From the NCBI GenBank assembly GCA_023052945.1, contig CP095495.1, forward strand, positions 620,001-684,000: a stretch of DNA of 64,000 nucleotides, written 5' to 3'. Numbering within the stretch: the stretch's first letter is position 1; the number at the start of each line of letters is the position of its first letter. The notes under the pieces are model-generated. The model ran no database searches. It was given only the letters and a program-made list of their open reading frames with translations, and was not told the origin of the DNA. A program made the translations under genes and the position numbers. This stretch comes from Wolbachia pipientis (lineage in GTDB: Bacteria > Pseudomonadota > Alphaproteobacteria > Rickettsiales > Anaplasmataceae). This document shows, in pieces, positions 8,467 through 17,019 of this stretch.

Positions 8467-9087
8467 TTATATCTGATGATTAAAGATATCCACGTTTTCC
8501 CAACCCATTAAGTCTAACTCAATGCGAGTAGGAAGAAATTCAAAGCACTTTTGGGCCAATTCTTTTCTACTTTCACGTTCCAACATTAAATCTAGCTTTT
8601 CCTTTATCTTATGGAGATACAAAACATCAGATGCAGCATAACTTTTTTGTTTGTCTGTCAAATTTTCATTTCCCCAATCAGAAGATTGCTGTTGCTTATT
8701 TAATTTGGTATCAAGTAGTTCTAAGCACAGTTCTTTTAAGCTATGATTATCTGTGTAAGTGCGAACTAACCGTGAAGCTATTTTTGTGCAATAGCACGGA
8801 AGTGCCCAAGTTTCCAAGTAATAATGTATTATGCTCAGATCAAATCGCGCGAAGTGAAATATTTTAGTTATATTTTTATCCTCTAATATTTTTCTCAAAT
8901 TTGGCGCTGTGTAATCGTTCTTGAGTTGAACTAAGTGAACGTTGCCATCATTAAAAGAGAGCTGCACAAGGCATAATCTATCTCTGCTATGAAGTAGCCC
9001 CATTGCCTCGGTATCAACAGCTATAGACCTTATATCATCTGGTATTGAACTAGCTGGCAAGTCGTCTTTATATAAAAATATTCCCAT
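8467..9087 (-). CDS. rnd: Ribonuclease D, short form
   Basis: A 206-residue DEDDy 3'-5' exoribonuclease that trims tRNA precursors. Catalytic residues visible are D25 and E27 (AVDTEAMG), D83 (FHFARFDLS), and Y150 with D154 (SYAASDVLYL). The HRDC domains of E. coli RNase D are absent, as is usual for the short alphaproteobacterial form. The ATG at 9087 lies 78 bases from IS copy 2, which is inserted on the promoter side and may have replaced or separated the native promoter. Confidence 0.92.
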   Translation of the reverse strand: MGIFLYKDDLPASSIPDDIRSIAVDTEAMGLLHSRDRLCLVQLSFNDGNVHLVQLKNDYTAPNLRKILEDKNITKIFHFARFDLSIIHYYLETWALPCYCTKIASRLVRTYTDNHSLKELCLELLDTKLNKQQQSSDWGNENLTDKQKSYAASDVLYLHKIKEKLDLMLERESRKELAQKCFEFLPTRIELDLMGWENVDIFNHQI

Positions 9088-9164
9088 AAAATTAATGCAT
9101 TTTTTGGCACAGTTGAAAACCTATGATAATCAAAAATGAGCCTTAAGTATACGAAAAGATCATA

Positions 9165-10120
9165 AGACCTGCTGAAAAAGGTGATTGAAAAAATGATGTG
9201 AGAGAGGTAGAAGAAGAATAAGCAGATCAAGTAAGGAAAAAAAATGAGCTTTAGTTACTATAATATGAAAAAACACCCAAGAAACTTTCGTAATATAACA
9301 GGTTTAACTATAGAGGAGTTCGAAAAAGTAGTGGAAAAAGTGAGGTCTGGATGGGAAAAACAGAAAAAGTGTCATGGTAGAAGATCAAAACTACCAACTC
9401 TGGAAGATAAGTTGTTTTGCGTAATTTTGTACTATCGCACTTACATAACACATAGATTTTTAGGATGCCTATTCAATGTACACAACGCAAATGTATGTAG
9501 GTTACTTAAGAGAATAGAGCCATTACTCGCCAAAAGAGTGACTATAACAAAAGATAGAAGTATGACGCCAGAAAAAATACTGAAGATTTTGGCTGATGTT
9601 ACAGAACAGCAAATACAGAGACCAGAAGATAGTAAAAAACGGAAGAAATCATATTCAGGAAAAAAAAGAACCAACACTATGAAAACTGAGATTATTATCG
9701 AAGAAGGAGGAAGAATTTTATCAGTGTCAAAGTCATACCGTGGTAGAATTAGTGATTTCCGCATAAGGAAACAAGAAAAATATTTACCACTTGATAGCAT
9801 AAAACATGCCGATTCTGGATATCAAGGTTGGCAAAAATTGCAAAGCAATGTTATAATTCCATATAAAAAGTATCGTAAAAAGCCATTAACTCCAGAGCAT
9901 AATAGAAGATTAGCATCATTTAGAATGAGAGTAGAAAACAAGATCCGAGAGATAAAGATATTTAAGATTATGTCGAATGTTTATCGCAATTTTCAGAAAA
10001 AATATAACCTGAGGTTCAATATTATTGCTGGTATTGTAAATCTTAAGCACGCCTTTTAGTTAACCTTGATTTTAGTCACCCTCCTTTCCTTTTTTTTATC
10101 GCTTGATTCGCAGCAGGTCT
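9165..10120 (+). mobile_element. IS5-family insertion sequence, copy 2
   Basis: Full-length 956-bp copy with AGACCTGCTG at 9165 and CAGCAGGTCT ending at 10120. It is flanked by a matching ATA at 9162-9164 and 10121-10123, the second clean 3-base duplication in the set. It lies between the rnd start and tRNA-Gly, with no obvious gene cut. Confidence 0.95.
9244..10059 (+). CDS. IS5-family transposase (copy 2)
   Basis: Intact 271-residue DDE transposase. It differs from copy 1 at one residue I noticed (K98 to R, in LLAKRVTITKD). Catalytic D118, D190 and E231 are kept, so it is probably functional. Confidence 0.93.
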   Translation: MSFSYYNMKKHPRNFRNITGLTIEEFEKVVEKVRSGWEKQKKCHGRRSKLPTLEDKLFCVILYYRTYITHRFLGCLFNVHNANVCRLLKRIEPLLAKRVTITKDRSMTPEKILKILADVTEQQIQRPEDSKKRKKSYSGKKRTNTMKTEIIIEEGGRILSVSKSYRGRISDFRIRKQEKYLPLDSIKHADSGYQGWQKLQSNVIIPYKKYRKKPLTPEHNRRLASFRMRVENKIREIKIFKIMSNVYRNFQKKYNLRFNIIAGIVNLKHAF

Positions 10121-10226
10121 ATAGAAGGAACCACGCAAATTTATGGGCTCTCACATTTTTCGTGTACACGGGGTTTACAAATCGCTGTATATGCCTATAA
10201 TTAAGTAAATTTAGGTTGATTTAATT

Positions 10227-10299
10227 GCGGGAGTAGCTCAGTTGGTAGAGCGCAACCTTGCCAAGGTTGAGGTCGAGGGTTCGAACCCCTTCTTCCGCT
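10227..10299 (+). tRNA. tRNA-Gly (anticodon GCC)
   Basis: A 73-base tRNA: acceptor GCGGGAG/CTTCCGC, D-arm AGCTCAGTTGGTAGAGC, anticodon loop TTGCCAA between CAACC and GGTTG, T-arm GGGTTCGAACCCC, discriminator T. No CCA is encoded, unlike the tRNA-Met at 7910, so it would be added after transcription. It lies just before a dispersed intergenic repeat. Confidence 0.95.
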
Positions 10300-10321
10300 C
10301 TTTACTTTCAAAATCATTTCG

Positions 10322-10800
10322 TCAAAAATCACTTGACAAACTCCACCAACCCCCTTATCATGAAAGTGAAGCTAATTATTTATCTTCGCAATCTCTGCAG
10401 TGGATTAATGACAAAAAAACTTAATGTATTTGGCGTAAGTCATGCTTAATTTTTTGCACTATGTGCACCTCATGTCTTTATAAAACTTCTAGGTTTCTAC
10501 CTATATAAGCTGAAACGCGCTTATAAAGCGTTTAAGACAGTAAAAGACGTCAAATAGACAAGGGAGAATTTGAATACTAGCCACCCTGGGGTTTCTTTGC
10601 CTTTTTTTCCGCTCAGTAAATTTCTTAACGTTTATAATTTAGGTTAATCGCATTTAAAAGCGGCTGAATCGTAGCGTTTAGAATAAAAAACGCCAATATT
10701 TTGAAGTACATGTAAATAACTAGTCACCAACGGGGCTTCTTTTGCCTTTTTTTTCGTTTAGTAAATTTCTTAATGTTTATAGCTAAACGACAACCGTCAT
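10322..10800. repeat. Dispersed ~480-bp intergenic repeat, copy A
   Basis: A non-coding stretch of about 480 bases with a diverged partner at 49955-50410. Shared blocks, in the same order, include CCCCCTTATCATGAAAGTGA, TTTTTGCACTATGTGCA, TATGTCTTTATAAAA, AGTAAATTTCTTAA and TTCTTAATGTTTATAGCTAA. Inside the unit a TCTTTGCC-T-run-CAGTAAATTTCTTAA block occurs twice (about 10586-10632 and 10732-10782). No long reading frame is conserved between the copies, which suggests a structured RNA, a non-autonomous element or the remnant of one. Confidence 0.75.
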
Positions 10801-11200
10801 CCCGCTGCTTGTTAGCGGGATCTCTTGTTAGCGCCGCGGCGGTATGACGGTTCGTGGCGGTATATTCGTCATCCCGCTACTTGTTAGCGGGATCTAGAGA
10901 TACCGCGGCGGTATGACGGTTTGCGGTGGCATGACGATAACTTCGTCATTCCGCTATGTGTTAGCGCCGTGACGGTATGACGTAGGATTGCTGTCATCCC
11001 GCTACGTGTTAGCGGGATCTCTTGTTAGCGCCGCGGCGGTATGACGGTTCGTGGTGGCATGACGATAACTTCGTAATTCCGCTATGTGTTAGCGGCTAAG
11101 AGATACCGCGGCGGAATGACGGTCTGCGGCGGAATGACGATAATCTCGTCATCCCGCTACGTGTTAGCGGCTAAGAGATACCGTGGCGGGATGACGGTTA
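10785..11200. repeat. Cluster of palindromic GTCATCCCGCTA-type repeats
   Basis: About ten degenerate palindromic units in tandem, built from GTCATCCCGCTACNTGTTAGC, GGGATCT, GCCGCGGCGGTATGACG and their complements. Units vary in length and order and are not evenly spaced. Single units of the same kind are scattered through the window (18175, 20210, 35867, 50390, 63355). This is the style of intergenic palindromes reported from Wolbachia. The stretch has no gene. Confidence 0.85.
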
Positions 11201-11293
11201 TCAGTAAACATGAATACTTTAGCCATGCAATCAGGCTCCCTAAAAACACTTTGTAGCTCTTGAATATAAAAAATATTCCTTTAATAATAGAGC

Positions 11294-12031
11294 ATGCTAA
11301 TTGGGAATTTAATAAAGCAAGCAACTCGAGTTGGAAACAGTGAGAATACTATATGTTATATAGAATATCTCTATCAATTTGAGAAGTTTAGAAACACATT
11401 AAACCTCACTTTGTCACTAATCAAGCAAAATAGGCTTTCGTTTGAGATATATCAAGAGGGATTAATGGATATGGAAGAAGGGGTGTGTAAGACAATTCAG
11501 TCTTGCAGTGCAAACAGATATGTTATTGTGCTGAGAAGGTCAAATCCATACATTATAGTGCATGAACTTTCACATATGGTTGAAAATGAGCTTCACTTGA
11601 GCCTGGAGCAGGAATTTCTCCATAAAGTTTATCAAGATGTTGAGCAGAACCTAAAGCAAGCAAATATTCTTGTGCAGAAAATTATTAGCCAAGTTATATT
11701 TAAGGAGATACAAGCTTATCAAACTGCAAAGTCACGCGCATCTGAATTGTTTGCACGCTATTTTGAGCTATTTGCTTGGGCACAAGAGGTTTATCCTAAG
11801 GATAAAGAATACTTAATTCGCACTCAAGATTTAAACAAAGTGTTCCTTGCTACTGATCAATGGAAAAAGAGCTGCCTAGATCCACAAATGATGGATAGAA
11901 TAGATAAGGAAATCAAGGAATACAGCAATAAAACCGCCACTAAAGACGTAACCAAAGTGCAAAGCAGTTGGACTAATAAATTTTCTCCTGGGGGCAAAAA
12001 AATTAGCTCCATATTTGGAGATGATGATTAG
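11294..12031 (+). CDS. Putative HExxH metalloprotease-like protein
   Basis: A 245-residue protein of unknown role with a zinc-protease signature: H90-E-L-S-H94 in a hydrophobic strand-helix context (YIIVHELSHMVE), followed 57 residues later by E151 in SRASELFARYFELFAWAQE. An HExxH plus downstream E inside an E-x-F-A-x-x-F helix is the gluzincin layout, and that segment resembles the zinc-binding helix of anthrax lethal factor-like domains (recalled, not searched). No signal peptide is visible. The C terminus (about 205-245) is polar and low-complexity. It sits alone between a repeat cluster and an IS4-family element, and half a palindromic unit follows its stop. A host-directed effector is possible but unproven. 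Confidence 0.6.
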   Translation: MLIGNLIKQATRVGNSENTICYIEYLYQFEKFRNTLNLTLSLIKQNRLSFEIYQEGLMDMEEGVCKTIQSCSANRYVIVLRRSNPYIIVHELSHMVENELHLSLEQEFLHKVYQDVEQNLKQANILVQKIISQVIFKEIQAYQTAKSRASELFARYFELFAWAQEVYPKDKEYLIRTQDLNKVFLATDQWKKSCLDPQMMDRIDKEIKEYSNKTATKDVTKVQSSWTNKFSPGGKKISSIFGDDD

Positions 12032-12036
12032 CTTAG

Positions 12037-12083
12037 TATAGCTAGTGCAGGTTTTCCTACGTCATACCGCCGCGGCGCTAACA
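12037..12083. repeat. Half palindromic unit after the HExxH gene
   Basis: TATAGCTAGTGCAGG followed by TTTTCCTACGTCATACCGCC and GCGGCGCTAACACG, the left half of the unit seen whole at 35867-36054. The right half is missing. Confidence 0.65.
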
Positions 12084-12120
12084 CGCTCAGTACAATGATA
12101 CAAAGGGAGTGTTAAATAAA

Positions 12121-13563
12121 CCATACGCGTCAAGTTAAGAAGTTGTAAGCAAGTTTAGGGAAGTTAAAGTAGATAACCTGGTCTTCCTATACCTGTCCTT
12201 TATAGAAAATTGTGACCAGTCTGTGGTAAGTTTTTTCAGAAAAATTCTCAGGTTATTAATTTTACTATTTAACGCTAAAAACAACTCCCTAATCCTTCTT
12301 TTTAGTTCAATGAAGGCCTTTGTTAAACTCAGCTCTGTATTCTCTTTCAGCTTTGTACAGCCAAATATTCCATGAAATATAAGAATTGCACACAATTTAG
12401 CATATAGCCCACATAATACTCTGTATGACTTTCCTTTAAGTTCATCAAGCCTGATGTGACTCTTATACAATTTAAATAATAATTCAATCTGCCACCTTAC
12501 TCTGTAAATTGTTAAGACCTGCTCAGCGCTAATTTTACTTTCTGGAACATTAGTTATGAATATCGACCAATCCAGCAATTTTTGATTCTTTTGAGAAGAT
12601 GTGTATCCATGTGACTTTGCTAACTTATTAGCCCTTCTTCTTCTGATTATAGACTGTTCTTCAGTTAATTTTTGACATATAATTCTGGCTTTAATTTTTA
12701 CTTCTTTCCCTAATAGCACTTCCCTTTCTAGAAAGGATTGACCTTCTAAACATTCCAATAACTCTATTTTTTGATTTGTTTCGATGTCATATGTGTTTGT
12801 ATCAGATTTATAACGGCTAACAAAATAAGCTCCAGCTTCATCAATTTGTTTAAAAGAAGCTGGCACGAAGTAGCCCAGGTCTGATATTAACAGATCATTA
12901 GTTGATATATTGCTTAAATGGCTTCTATAGCCCTGATCTGACCTTATTCCTTCCGTAAGATTAAGTTGATCCAGCGTCTGGTTTAAGTAGTCAAAAAGTA
13001 TCTGTAATTTTATTCTAGACTTAGCATTGCTTTCATAATCACTATAGCTAGTGCCGTATCCTTTGTACATATTTTCCATATTATTAGGCAAGCTAATGTA
13101 GCTACTGTCCAATAATTTGACGCTTTTGAATTGCTTTAAAATTTTACAATCAATTTGTAAGCTATTCCTAAATATTAATAAGGATTCATTATACATTCTT
13201 CTCATAAATTCTACTGCTTCTTCAGCAAATCTCCAATCTAAACCCTGTTTTGTTATTTTTATTGAGTCTTCGTTGAGTAACTGACACATCGTTTCTATGC
13301 TGCAATTATCAACTCCTATATTACCAAAAACTATTGCTTTTATAAACGACGATCCTCTAAGCTTTCTTTTCCTTTTTATAAAACCTACCTCATCTGATAT
13401 TTCATCTGCCTTTTCATTGAAGAATTCTTTGAGTTTTTTTGACAAGCACGCTATTCTGTCCATTGTAAGTTCTCTCTATTAAGCTATCCAAGAGAACTTA
13501 TACCCTATTTTTCCTTCTCTCTGCTAATTTTCCTCTCACTTTTCCTTAACTTGACGCGTATGG
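12121..13563 (-). mobile_element. IS4-family insertion sequence
   Basis: A 1443-bp element with inverted ends CCATACGCGTCAAGTTAAG at 12121 and its complement ending at 13563. One transposase gene on the minus strand fills it. I found no convincing target duplication in the flanks (GTTAAATAAA on the left, GCATTAACGA on the right). IS5 copy 3 starts 19 bases beyond its right end. Confidence 0.88.
12135..13463 (-). CDS. IS4-family transposase
   Basis: A 442-residue DDE transposase in one open frame. Catalytic residues fit D119 (KLLDSSYISL), D195 (LLISDLGYF) and E327 in YRVRWQIELLFK, the Y-R-E-K signature (Y320, R323, E327, K331) of the IS4 family. Everything needed for activity appears intact. 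It ends 14 bases inside the left end of the element. Confidence 0.93.
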   Translation of the reverse strand: MDRIACLSKKLKEFFNEKADEISDEVGFIKRKRKLRGSSFIKAIVFGNIGVDNCSIETMCQLLNEDSIKITKQGLDWRFAEEAVEFMRRMYNESLLIFRNSLQIDCKILKQFKSVKLLDSSYISLPNNMENMYKGYGTSYSDYESNAKSRIKLQILFDYLNQTLDQLNLTEGIRSDQGYRSHLSNISTNDLLISDLGYFVPASFKQIDEAGAYFVSRYKSDTNTYDIETNQKIELLECLEGQSFLEREVLLGKEVKIKARIICQKLTEEQSIIRRRRANKLAKSHGYTSSQKNQKLLDWSIFITNVPESKISAEQVLTIYRVRWQIELLFKLYKSHIRLDELKGKSYRVLCGLYAKLCAILIFHGIFGCTKLKENTELSLTKAFIELKRRIRELFLALNSKINNLRIFLKKLTTDWSQFSIKDRYRKTRLSTLTSLNLLTTS

Positions 13564-13581
13564 GCATTAACGAATAACCAT

Positions 13582-14537
13582 AGACCTGCTGCGAATCAAG
13601 CGATAAAAAAAAGGAAAGGAGGGTGACTAAAATCAAGGTTAACTAAAAGGCGTGCTTAAGATTTACAATACCAGCAATAATATTGAACCTCAGGTTATAT
13701 TTTTTCTGAAAATTGCGATAAACATTCGACATAATCTTAAATATCTTTATCTCTCGGATCTTGTTTTCTACTCTCATTCTAAATGATGCTAATCTTCTAT
13801 TATGCTCTGGAGTTAATGGCTTTTTACGATACTTTTTATATGGAATTATAACATTGCTTTGCAATTTTTGCCAACCTTGATATCCAGAATCGGCATGTTT
13901 TATGCTATCAAGTGGTAAATATTTTTCTTGTTTCCTTATGCGGAAATCACTAATTCTACCACGGTATGACTTTGACACTGATAAAATTCTTCCTCCTTCT
14001 TCGATAATAATCTCAGTTTTCATAGTGTTGGTTCTTTTTTTTCCTGAATATGATTTCTTCCGTTTTTTACTATCTTCTGGTCTCTGTATTTGCTGTTCTG
14101 TAACATCAGCCAAAATCTTCAGTATTTTTTCTGGCGTCATACTTCTATCTTTTGTTATAGTCACTTTTTTGGCGAGTAATGGCTCTATTCTCTTAAGTAA
14201 CCTACATACATTTGCGTTGTGTACATTGAATAGGCATCCTAAAAATCTATGTGTTATGTAAGTGCAATAGTACAAAATTACGCAAAACAACTTATCTTCC
14301 AGAGTTGGTAGTTTTGATCTTCTACCATGACACTTTTTCTGTTTTTCCCATCCAGACCTCACTTTTTCCACTACTTTTTCGAACTCCTCTATAGTTAAAC
14401 CTGTTATATTACGAAAGTTTCTTGGGTATTTTTTCATATTATAGTAACTAAAGCTCATTTTTTTCCCTTACTTGATCTGCTTATTCTTCTTCTACCTCTC
14501 TCACATCATTTTTTCAATCACCTTTTTCAGCAGGTCT
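13582..14537 (-). mobile_element. IS5-family insertion sequence, copy 3
   Basis: Full-length 956-bp copy, but the flanks differ (CAT on the left, ACA on the right), so there is no target duplication. Its right flank starts directly with remnant sequence of the AAA/DUF4143 ATPase gene, and its left flank is close to the IS4 element. Recombination between IS copies, or loss of adjacent DNA, would explain this. Confidence 0.93.
13643..14458 (-). CDS. IS5-family transposase (copy 3)
   Basis: Open 271-residue transposase with two substitutions compared with copy 1: H11 to Y (MKKYPRN) and R65 to C (ILYYCTYITH). The DDE residues D118, D190 and E231 are kept. The arginine-to-cysteine change lies near the helix-turn-helix, so activity is uncertain. 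Confidence 0.92.
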   Translation of the reverse strand: MSFSYYNMKKYPRNFRNITGLTIEEFEKVVEKVRSGWEKQKKCHGRRSKLPTLEDKLFCVILYYCTYITHRFLGCLFNVHNANVCRLLKRIEPLLAKKVTITKDRSMTPEKILKILADVTEQQIQRPEDSKKRKKSYSGKKRTNTMKTEIIIEEGGRILSVSKSYRGRISDFRIRKQEKYLPLDSIKHADSGYQGWQKLQSNVIIPYKKYRKKPLTPEHNRRLASFRMRVENKIREIKIFKIMSNVYRNFQKKYNLRFNIIAGIVNLKHAF

Positions 14538-14629
14538 ACAGAAATACTGTACATTTTTAAAAAAATCACTCTGAAGCGTGCTTAATTTCAATAGCATCCA
14601 CCCCATTCTGCTAGTACTCATGTCCTACG
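14538..14629 (-). pseudogene. Remnant of the DUF4143 ATPase 3' end (second copy)
   Basis: A 92-base stretch nearly identical to 15938-16030, the 3' end of the AAA/DUF4143 pseudogene. It lacks seven bases (GATCTAC) after GCTAGTA, then rejoins at CTCATGTCC before diverging. The two copies are in the same orientation and bracket the Fic gene. It is too short to encode anything. Confidence 0.75.
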
Positions 14630-14687
14630 ATGCCCTACTTGCCTTGAGTGCGTGCTTTTAACCCGAATTCTAGATTAGAAACAGTTT

Positions 14688-15770
14688 TTAGTTTGAAATC
14701 AAATCCTCATATTGCTTGCTAAGCTTGTATTTTCTTCCTCTGTTGGAAAAGTCTACAACCTCAATAAATCCCATTTCTACCCACTTTTTACAAAGCTGAG
14801 CACTGGTGCGAGGCTTAAAATTAAATAATTTGCCTACTTGACTAGCTGTAATCATGGAAAATTCCCCAAAGAGCTCAAGAGCCCTACGCTGTTTAGGATC
14901 AAGTTTACGTATAAGATCAGTCTGGTCAGTTCTGTGCCCTTCCTCGTTTATACGCTGTAAAACATTCTCAAATGCAATTGCCACACCTTCCACAAAATAA
15001 TCTATCCACTTGGTAATATCTGCTTCAGCTCTTCCCATGTAATAGTTGTGCGATGGACCTATACTGATTGCTTCATAATACGCTCCTAGATTCTTGGCAT
15101 AATATTCTTCCAATGAATAAAGTCCTTTTAGGTCATATCCACCAAGGTGTAAAATTAATGTAGTCAACAATCTTGCAGTACGACCATTACCGTCATAGTA
15201 AGGGTGAATTGTTACAAATTGATAATGCGCAATACCTGCAATAATTGGGCAAGGCACTTGCTCACTGTCACGAATCCAATCAATCATACTGCTCATGAGC
15301 TTTGGTACATCCTTTGCTTCAGGTGGCATATAAATTATTGCACGTGTACGGCTATCACGAATAACGTTTTGACCATCACGATAAGGTGTTGGTTTTATTT
15401 TAGATTTTCCACTTGCTATTACTAGAGCATGTAGTGTTTGAACAGCTTTCTCGGTAATGGGTATTCTCCTTGCTGCCCATTGTTCAATTCGAGTTAAGGC
15501 TGCATAATATCCTTTAACCTCATTTTCATCTCTCTTATACCTTGGGAAGTGACCTTTATGCTTTAAAATCTCTTCAATCTGTTTAGGCTCAAGTCGATTT
15601 CCTTCAATCATAGTAGAGTAGTGTGTTGTATAGAGCCTTGCAGTTTCACGAAGAGATGAAAGCATTGATACAGTGAGTGGTAAATGTAACACTTTTTCCT
15701 TTGCTGCCTCAATTCTTATAAGGCAGCTAGCAATCTTGGAGGTAATCGTATAACTTGGTATAAACTTCAT
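14688..15770 (-). CDS. Fic-domain protein, probable AMP transferase
   Basis: A 360-residue Fic protein. The catalytic motif HPYYDGNGRTAR lies at 189-200, with H189 as the general base, and the flap region RDGQNVIRD at 131-139. Upstream, STMIEGNRL at 52-60 matches the inhibitory motif S-x-x-x-E-G with E56, an N-terminal (class II) autoinhibition helix. The C-terminal 60 residues (ITASQVGKLFNFKPRTSAQLCKKW) read as a winged helix, as in the common bacterial Fic/DUF4172-type proteins. Such enzymes usually transfer AMP to proteins. The frame is intact although the surroundings are debris. An imperfect inverted repeat lies just upstream of the start (15774-15827). No partner antitoxin gene is visible. 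Confidence 0.92.
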   Translation of the reverse strand: MKFIPSYTITSKIASCLIRIEAAKEKVLHLPLTVSMLSSLRETARLYTTHYSTMIEGNRLEPKQIEEILKHKGHFPRYKRDENEVKGYYAALTRIEQWAARRIPITEKAVQTLHALVIASGKSKIKPTPYRDGQNVIRDSRTRAIIYMPPEAKDVPKLMSSMIDWIRDSEQVPCPIIAGIAHYQFVTIHPYYDGNGRTARLLTTLILHLGGYDLKGLYSLEEYYAKNLGAYYEAISIGPSHNYYMGRAEADITKWIDYFVEGVAIAFENVLQRINEEGHRTDQTDLIRKLDPKQRRALELFGEFSMITASQVGKLFNFKPRTSAQLCKKWVEMGFIEVVDFSNRGRKYKLSKQYEDLISN

Positions 15771-15773
15771 CGG

Positions 15774-15827
15774 CGTAATATCTGCATTACATTACTTCTA
15801 TATTATGCTGATAAAATGCAGATAACG
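15774..15827 (-). promoter_or_regulatory. Inverted repeat upstream of the Fic gene
   Basis: CGTAATATCTGCATT at 15774-15788 and AATGCAGATAACG at 15815-15827 form an imperfect dyad whose near end lies about four bases from the Fic start codon. The spacing of 26 bases suits a dimeric repressor or a hairpin in the leader. The Fic protein has a winged helix, so self-regulation is possible. This is inference from symmetry alone. Confidence 0.4.
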
Positions 15828-15937
15828 CAACATTTGCAAATCTGAATACTGTTGATTACTTTCTGGATAGTTGATCTATTTCATTTATTGGCACAATTTG
15901 CGTGTCTGCTGACCTGCTTAGCTGTTTGAGAGAGTTC

Positions 15938-16715
15938 ACAGAAATACTGTACATTTTTAAAAAGATCACTCTGAAGCGTGCTTAATTTCAATAGCATCCA
16001 CCCCATTCTGCTAGTAGATCTACCTCATGTCCCGTTTGGTCACGCCAAAAGTATATATTGGCAGGTAATCCCTGATTGAGGCGCTTCTTGAAAATCTCCA
16101 AAACAATCAAATTTTCAAACAGAGCTCCTTTAAGGTAGTGTGTTTCTAGTTGACTCTCCTTTTCAAGGCCAAGGAGCGTACAAGCAAGACCAGTGTCATA
16201 GAAGTATAACTTTGGCATCTTGATTAAACGCTTGTTGGTGAAATGGTTGAAGAAAAAATATTAGGTAACTAGCTTCCAAGATATTCAGCCACTGCTGCAT
16301 AGTTGTATGAGAAATGTCACAATCTTGAGCAAAAGATAAGCTACTCAACCTAAGGTTTACAATGTTTTTAAGTTGTCGAACGTCTCGCTCAATGTAGATA
16401 ACTAGCCAGTGGATGCATGTTAAGGCCAGGACTTAAAAATAAATGTTTGTAGGCATCAGATAAACTGGAATGCCTATGCGCCCTGAAAGAGATATAGGGA
16501 AAATTTTGAGACCCTGTTAGTACACTTTGCAGGTTCTTAAAGATATCTCAGGATCAAAAATTGCGCCCTTTAGCTAGAAATGCCCTAGTTGCGCTTGAAA
16601 ATGAGTGTCAATATTTTCTAAAGATACGTACACGTTTTTGCAATAGTTGTTTTACCAGACTCTGTAATGCCCAAAGCAGTTAGAAAATCTTTCTAAAACT
16701 GGGGTTATAGCGCGT
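15938..16715 (-). pseudogene. AAA ATPase with DUF4143 domain, degraded
   Basis: Pieces of one AAA_14/DUF4143 ATPase can be read on the minus strand in several frames. Near 16660-16700 is a Walker A remnant (GITESGKTT). Around 16260-16400 come YIERDVRQLKNIVNLR and then DISHTTMQQWLNILEASYLIF. At 15988-16218 there is an open stretch of 76 residues with PKLYFYDTGLACTLLG and FWRDQTGHEVDLL. A frameshift near 15995 cuts off VDAIEIKHASE, which continues in the next frame. The middle part is missing or scrambled. These ATPases are accessory genes of unknown role. The 3' end is duplicated at 14538-14629. Confidence 0.8.
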
Positions 16716-17019
16716 AAGTACATAAATTTAATTTTATAGTTTCAATATGCAAGCATCGAACAGACGAAATCTGTCAAATCAGAAAGAAACACACAAATTT
16801 AAGTTTTTAGTAGTTTTCAAGTATAGTTGTACAGGGAGCGCCTTTGCAGTTATGACCGACATTTTCAATGGTGCCTAAGTGCCCGTATGCAAGCATGGTT
16901 TTGGAAGGAACGGTCAAATCATTGATGGAGTCATTTAGACTACCTCGGTTAGGAGATTGTACTATCAACCGTTCCAAGCTGAAGCGTTTCCCTATTACAA
17001 ATTATATGTAGGGGTTACC

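Noticed and set aside
10242..10449. Two overlapping short frames starting in tRNA-Gly
   Set aside because: They overlap the tRNA and the dispersed non-coding repeat. They are not conserved in the second repeat copy.
10785..11200. Possible CRISPR array in the repeat cluster
   Set aside because: Units differ in length and orientation, spacers are not of regular size, and no cas genes are present. The units match the scattered palindrome family.
14688..15770. Toxin-antitoxin pair built on the Fic gene
   Set aside because: No small antitoxin gene is adjacent, and the inhibitory motif is inside the Fic protein itself.
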